A stretch of DNA of 64,000 bases from Metellina segmentata (lineage: Eukaryota; Arthropoda; Arachnida; Araneae; Tetragnathidae), in the NCBI GenBank assembly GCA_947359465.1, contig OX375873.1, positions 39,466,437 to 39,530,436 of the forward strand, read 5' to 3'. The position numbers and the translations under genes were made by a program. The notes beneath the pieces were generated by a model. That model did no database searches and had not been told where the DNA came from. It worked only from the letters and a program-made list of their open reading frames with translations. Positions 58,051 through 64,000 of this stretch are shown in pieces (positions within the stretch are counted from its first letter, which is position 1; each line of letters begins with the position of its first letter).

Positions 58051-60258
58051 GGGGAAGACGGGGTACAATGAAACAAGGGGTACAATGAAACATTACTTCT
58101 AAAATCAATAAAATTTGTCACAGAAAGTTGCAATTTATATATATGTTATGCAACTATATGTTCCAATTACTGATGTGATTTGGATACATTTGCACTTCTA
58201 CGACATTAGCAATAGAAGATTATTGGTTTTTCACCATTGAAAGTAAGTTTCTTTACTAAAAGTAACTATGTTTCTTTTTCCTCTTTCTTAAGTGTAATAT
58301 TTATTTTTTCAAAACATTGTTATCATTGTGTTGTTGTCTTCATACCTCCAAAATCAAAATTTAGAAAAAAAAAAAATTCGAAGTTGGAATTTTTTTATTA
58401 TTTAGTAACCTCAGTATGGGGTACAATGAAACATGTTGTATTGTGCCCCGGGTGAATGCATTTACTTGAAGTAATATATCAATGGTAAATATAATATCAC
58501 TGATATAAAATAACATATTACTGGTTGTCACTAATATAAATAAGACCCTTTTACTAAGGAAATGGCAACACCTAACATTAATAAGAAAAGGCAACACCAA
58601 ATCAAAACAGTAATTTTGAAAGCATGCAAAAGTAAGCTGTTTATTTTTTCTTCAAAAAAAGTACAGATTTCAGTAGCAAGTTAGTTTTTTCATATTCAAA
58701 AACATTTAAGAATAATTTATTTATTTCATAGGCCTAAACTGCACTTACTACAGTTCCTCCTAATCCTCCTAAAGTTCTCAGTCAAAGAGGCCAAAAACAA
58801 ATAGGTCAATTAACTTCTGGTGAAAGGGGTGTTCTTGTTACGATGTGTGGATTTATTAATGGTTCTGAAAATTCTATACCCATTATTTAGTATTTCCTAG
58901 AGTAAATTTCAAGTTTTGCATGTTGAATGGAGCTCCACCTGGGACTGCGGGTGATGCAACAAAATCGGGATGGATGAATGGAGATATTTTTGTTAATGTT
59001 CTAACACATTTGCAGGCACATACACACTGTTCTAAAGAAAATCCAGCTGTACTAATAATGGACAATCATGAATCACATATTACGATTTCCAGTCTAAATT
59101 TTACGAAAGATAACAGAATTGTTGTTGTAACCCTGCCCCCCACATACCAGTAACAAAATGCAGCCTTTAGACAAAACTGTGTTCAAGTCACTTAAAAATT
59201 TCTTCAATCTAGCTGCAAATGATTGAATGCTGTGTAATCTAGGTCGTACAATCTCTATCTGTTAGATGTCTTCTTTGCATGATACTGCTTATTGTAAGTC
59301 TTTCACTACACAAAATATTACAAAAGGTTTTTCAGCAACTGGAATTCGGCCTTTCAATAGAGAAATGTTTTGTGAAGAAGATTATTTGTGTTCGTACGTG
59401 TCAGATAGGCCTTGTCCTACTGAAAAGTATTTCCATGGTCAGATCAATGAAACTGAAGACCAGACAGACAAATCCAAGAATCAGAAGTGGTGGATCTTGC
59501 CATTAGTAGATCAGAAACACCTAATGCAGGTTGTTCAGCAACTGTTCATACACCATGCACTAGCTCTAAACCTGTGAGGAAATACATTTCTCCTCAAGAG
59601 ATAAAACCTTACCCCAAGGCTGGTCCAAAAAAAAAGAAGTAAGAGTAGGAAAAAAAAAATAAAGAGTTTTGTTCTAACCACGTCATTAAAAAATGCTCTT
59701 GTTAAGCAATTAGAAAGTAAAAAGAGGAAAAAAATCTAAGAAGGTATTGTTTTCAAAACAAACTACCTCCTACAAACTCTGAAGATGACAATGATCCAGA
59801 TTATTTTCCAGCTCCAGCTGATCACCGAAGTACTAAGAATGAGATATCCACACATAACATGAGTGACACAAGCAGTATCTGAATAAATGTTTGTTTCAAT
59901 CAAGGAAGTTGAACTGAAACGTAATTAAATATATTCTGTTGGAGAAATCATAAATTTAAATGAAGTCGAATGTGACTAAAATGAACTATACAGGGTGAAA
60001 ATTGCTTGCATAATTAGGAGTGTTTCATTGTACCCCAGTATATGTGAGACATACTGTGCACAGCACCCACACTGTGAGACATTTACTTTTTGTTATTTTT
60101 CAAGCATAAAAATATTGTTTAGAACCTAATAAAAATTTATTTAGACGGGGAAAATACAAGATTAAAAGTATGCATTAATTATATTTTTGTGCATGCAAAA
60201 TTCTGGATAGAAAAAAATAATTAGTAAATTTTGTTACATTTTACCCCGTCTTCCCCTG
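58051..60258 (+). mobile_element. pogo-like DNA transposon, 2.2 kb
   Basis: The left end reads GGGGAAGACGGGGTACAATG and the right end is the inverse GTTACATTTTACCCCGTC plus TTCCCC. The block GGGGTACAATGAAACA occurs at 58059, 58076 and 58418, and inverted at about 60024. A pogo-type transposase remnant lies between on the plus strand. A TA target duplication is not evident at the ends. Confidence 0.7.
58738..59881 (+). pseudogene. pogo/Tigger-type DDE transposase, frameshifted
   Basis: After an acceptor-like TTATTTCATAG the frames read TALTTVPPNPPKVLSQRGQK, QIGQLTSGERGVLVTMCGFI, stops, then LNGAPPGTAGDATKSGWMNG, SKENPAVLIMDNHESHITIS (second catalytic Asp present), VVVTLPPTYQ, then after stops and shifts TTQNITKGFSATGIRPFNRE and YVSDRPCP. 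It ends in an acidic tail, SEDDNDPDYFPAP, with a stop at about 59881. All blocks match the catalytic domain and C-terminus of pogo/Tigger transposases. The DNA-binding N-terminus (a separate exon or lost) was not found. This copy cannot make a functional protein. Confidence 0.88.
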
Positions 60259-60415
60259 CGATAAAAAACTATTAGATTAATGAAAGAAAATTTTCTGTGA
60301 TTCAAAATTTAGCTGTCTGATTTTTGATTCGTCATTCATTGCCTTATTTGTATCAGTATGGTACCGATTATTAGAAATTCGAGAGCTAGTTACAACCATG
60401 GAGCATCTGCTGAGA

Positions 60416-60689
60416 TTCAACTAGTTACCGTCGTCCCAACCTAAGCCATTCGGTGTATTGCCACGTAATTTTGAACCATGGTCAGATGACGAGGTAACAT
60501 CTGAGTTGGTACACCACTCTCCAAACTTCCACACCAACCCAACTTGAGGACTTTCGGTCATGACAGATTTAAGGTGCACCAGCCGCCTCCACAACATACG
60601 GTTACAAACATCCATGCTCTGACCCGGATTCGAACCAGAACCTTACGATACAGAGGCTAGCACCTTAACCACTATACCGGTTGGTCGGC
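60416..60689 (-). mobile_element. tRNA-derived SINE, family I, second copy
   Basis: It is collinear with 7611-7885: minus-strand head GGCCGACCAACCGGTATAG, A-box-like TAGTGGTTAAGGTG, B box GGTTCGAATCC, shared body, tail ending GGTAACTAGTTGAA. No clear target duplication. Confidence 0.88.
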
Positions 60690-61082
60690 AGTATCCGGTG
60701 AGATAGAAAAATTCCGTATGAGAGTTCTTATGTACAAATTGTATAAGCTTGTTAGGGTAAAGAAACTGCCATGCTCATAAACACATGTGACAATCACCAT
60801 AGTTTTGCTTGGTTAACTTATAATCTCTTCTTGCAAAGAACGATAAATTCGGAACCATAATACACATCCTAATAGCAGGCACTAATTGTGACAGCATATT
60901 CAAGTTGAACCTGCTCTCCTAATGGAATGATTTGACTCGTTCAAACCACGCGATTCAACTGCCAACTCGTCAGAGCCAGTAAAAACTACTTTTCGGAATG
61001 TCTTCAAATTTTTAGTACGTCTTAACGAGTCTAAAAGAGTTTAAAGCAAAAACCATTAGTTCAAACAATCAGCACAAAGTGT

Positions 61083-61190
61083 TAGGTAGGTATTTAATTA
61101 AAATCGTACTGGAGCAACGAAGATAGACCGTGAGAAACATCCAACGGTCTATTGACGACGGTACGGGATCAATCCCCCAAGGGAAAACAG
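61083..61190 (-). mobile_element. SINE family II tail fragment
   Basis: Plus strand: TAATTAAAATCGTACTGGAG, then a 20-odd-base extra segment, then CGGTCTATTGACGACGGT and GGGATCAATCCCCCAAGGG. This is the 3' module only. Confidence 0.7.
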
Positions 61191-61199
61191 TTTTGCTTT

Positions 61200-63834
61200 G
61201 ATCAGTACAGTGGACATACGGCGATTTGGAATTTGACATCCTGTCCTTTTCCATTTTGGCCGTTACATCTTCAACCACCCGTGTGACCGTAGCATTTCGT
61301 CCTGCTTCTACGTTTCATTTCCAACGACCCTGTTCATGCATATTTTAGAATCATTTTTCGTAACAAATTCGCGGAAAGTGAACCTGTTCGAAACAAGACC
61401 TTTCAACAAAATTAAATCCCCTTTAGGCTTCTGATTCTGAATTCGCATTTTGGATAAAAATATTTCAACAGTAAAGCAACATCTCGTAAAATTAACGTCA
61501 TTTTAAGTTGAAGACAAAATGAGAATGAATAAGATTGTGGGAGGTGTTGTTTAAATAGTGATAAGAGGAATGACGCGCTAAAGAATATTTGCATTTATGA
61601 TTTTATAAAAGTTGACAAATGCTCCTGGTGGTGAATTTCTGAATTAATTTTTATTTTGCTATGTCTTTGGGACATTACGATAATTACTTTTAGCTGTGTA
61701 GTGCTTAGAATTGGTGCGCTTTAATTATATAGACACCCTTGATATTATATATATATATATATGAAAAAAGACAAGTTTTTCGTATTTTTTGGGAAGTTTC
61801 GTTACCACTGTTCATTGTCTTAAATACACATTCTGACTATGCCACTGCTGCTAATCTACTAATAATCAAGCTATTATTTAATCTAAAAACTGTTTTTTTT
61901 TTTAAATTGAGCAGCAACGCATGTTCTGCATTTTACATATTGTGTTTGTAAAAACTTGAAAATAAGAAACCAACGCTTTTTTGGAAGCGATGACTTGTTT
62001 TCTGTTTTTCGAACTGACTTGTTTTTTTGTTTATGACTGGTTTTCAGAGCTCTCATACATCCTCAAAATTAACTTGGAGCATCTCCTTCAAGAATTTCTT
62101 AGAACGGCTGGCACAAAGATTTAAATTCCACCCTCACGTGTCGTGCACAAGACTTGGACCACTGCAATGCGTCATTTATTCTTTGGTTCTAAAAAGAGTC
62201 GATCCGCAGACAGATTGAATTTCTCCGGTCCGGGTAACATTCGGGCAGATGACTGTGGGTAATAGCTTTCCTTTAAACCTACTTTTATCCCATTTGTCCC
62301 CATATATGCCCGACCTCCCTTTCAGAACGTACTCCTTTCTTCCTTTCAGAAAGTGATCTCAGGGAACTTCCATCTCAGATATATTCACAGTGGACAGCGT
62401 AAAAGTGTCTGCGAATATGAAATGTTACAGTGGGGGAAGGACGTTTTTCAGAGGGCTTAAGAGGCTGTGGTGCGTTTTCTTGACATCAAAGCTATCGGCT
62501 GACGTGAGGAGAGATTTCGTTTTTTAAGCATGACTTACCATTGCTTGATGGAAGCACGGATAGTTTAAGCGACAGTCTCCGGTGACACCTCGGAATGTGC
62601 CATAAAGTATACCGGGTCGTGTGGTGGGATTTTTTACTGTACTGTCTACCACACATTTCTTGAAAGCTGTCTCATTCTTTTACCGTTTTATCTCCTGTGA
62701 TGAAATGATGGGGCCACGTCGGGATTTATGATCGAAGGGGATTTTAAAAAAGGGGAGAAAAGACTCGAGAAACATCCAATGCTGTTAGTAAATCTACCTT
62801 CTATCTGTGCGGATTAACATTTGTTTTTCAATGTAAATCAATGCTTGCTGAGAGGGCGATACAATCACATTTAGAGGATCAGAGCAGTAACTTACGGATT
62901 TAGCTCTTCGAAGGGCACTATACTGAAAGTATAAACATAAACTTTATGGCTGAAGATCTATCGCTGTATATCAAGTATATCAATACATTTCACACAAACA
63001 GAATTTTTTGAATCTTTGAGAGATGGGGACCCTGTCTTCACAAAATTTTGAAATTATGATACAGTTTTTATAAAATTTATTATTTTTAGAACATTGCTTT
63101 CTATAAAAATGCTTAAATATCAAGTTTGGCTTGAATTTATCAAGTAATATATGTACGTAATATCTACGCAATATGTAGCAAAATGTTTTTAAAAATTAGC
63201 AAAAATTGATAGATTTCACATGATTAGTTTTTCCATGTATTGGAATTATTTTCATCAACATAATAATTTTTATGCGTATAAATCCAACGAACTCCATTTG
63301 GAAAGTGTATCACTCAATTGCAAAGCTAAAAAAATAATAAATCACAAACATTTTTTTGCAAAAACGCATGTTAAGCAACATTTTAAATAAAAATTTCAAA
63401 GCTAGGAAGGTCGACGAATTTCTCATTTGCTCTTATATATGTACATCAGATTATAAAGATTATTCAAAAAACGTTTTAAGGAATTAAAAAAAAATGAATA
63501 CTGAACAGGGGTTTATCCAGGATGATTGGAGGTTCCCTTTGGATAATTGGAGTGATTTGCTTAACCAAGCTAGAGACGTCAGCAGTTCATCAAGAACCAC
63601 AAGGATGAATACCGTTGACTTCTTTCTCATTAGCAACAAAAGTCCAACTTACATTTTCATTATTCTGCACCATATTTGTGTTTCTCTCCTCTCTTTTCAA
63701 CTTCGTCAATCACTTATCCATTTGTTCTAGACGCAAGTAACAATAAACACTAGTGCTATTTAGATTCACCACTACGAGTGAGTAACGCTGACAGAGATCA
63801 GGATACATTCTTTTATGAGGCCCACTGCTTACGG
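61200..63834. other. Unassigned, apparently low-repeat stretch
   Basis: About 2.6 kb without recognised element ends or protein families. A (TA)n run occupies 61744-61761. An acceptor-like TTTTCAG precedes an open stretch at 62046-62218 that I do not recognise. It could be host intergenic or intronic DNA. Confidence 0.4.
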
Positions 63835-64000
63835 TAATGGTAATGGTAATTTTAGTTAACGTCGTACTAGAGCAACACAACGGGCTATTGACGACGGCCC
63901 GGGATCAGTCCCTTAAGGGAAAGATCCAAGGACAACACCTCGTAATTTTGAACCACGGTCAGATGACGAAGCAACACCTGAGCTGGCACCCCACTCTCCA
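63835..64000 (-). mobile_element. SINE family II, cut by the window end
   Basis: It starts with the tail microsatellite (GGTAAT)3, then TTTTAGTTAACGTCGTACTA, GAGCAACACAACGGGC, CACGGTCAGATGACGAAGC and CACCTGAGCTGGCACCCCAC. It looks well preserved; core and head continue beyond the window. Confidence 0.9.

Overview
The window is AT-rich eukaryotic DNA with no host gene that can be supported. I found no rRNA, no free-standing tRNA, no CRISPR array and no bacterial-style gene cluster. It is an intergenic or intronic landscape built almost entirely from nested transposable elements and simple repeats. The mix (Tc1-like, mariner-like, pogo-like, hAT, Mutator-like, piggyBac-type, Helitron, LTR, LINE and tRNA-derived SINE) points to an arthropod. 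The SINE and Tc1 families resemble what I know from spider genomes, so an arachnid is the best guess, as inference only. All protein-family calls come from reading translated motifs by eye, without database searches.

0-13 kb: a piggyBac-type end; a hAT fossil cut by a hAT-type end carrying a perfect 40-bp palindrome; an 805-bp terminal-inverted-repeat element with an exact 8-bp target duplication; two copies of a second inverted-repeat element around a possible THAP-like exon; a probable solo LTR; a SINE; and a Tc1-like element with TA duplication and a frameshifted transposase.

13-24 kb: a 4.8-kb pogo-like element, itself split by a 539-bp hAT MITE and a 2.45-kb hAT element, each with exact 8-bp duplications. 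Then a Mutator-like remnant, a Helitron remnant, and two head-to-tail non-autonomous Helitrons inserted in a repeat whose uninterrupted copy lies at 10.6-10.85 kb.

24-31 kb: a decayed Helitron with Pif1-type helicase fragments (duplicated in tandem) and a 3.5-kb fold-back region, followed by SINE-derived tandem units and a LINE 3' fragment.

31.7-36 kb: a 38-bp minisatellite split by a 3.68-kb LTR element with a GTAC duplication; this element holds internal tandem repeats and a SINE with a 13-bp duplication.

36-50 kb: microsatellites, a decayed 165-bp trimer, a piggyBac-type MITE, three degraded Tc1-like fragments, a SINE with a 17-bp duplication and a fold-back element.

50-64 kb: the most interesting element is the transposon at 50811-53613. 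It has inverted repeats of about 600 bp, an 8-bp duplication, and a frameshifted gene of a recurrent but poorly named transposase-like family. After it come a mariner-like remnant, SINEs with a second tRNA head, a second pogo-like element and mostly featureless DNA.

Nearly every coding sequence is broken, so these genes do not work together as a pathway. The biology recorded here is successive insertion, and several nestings give a relative order of events.
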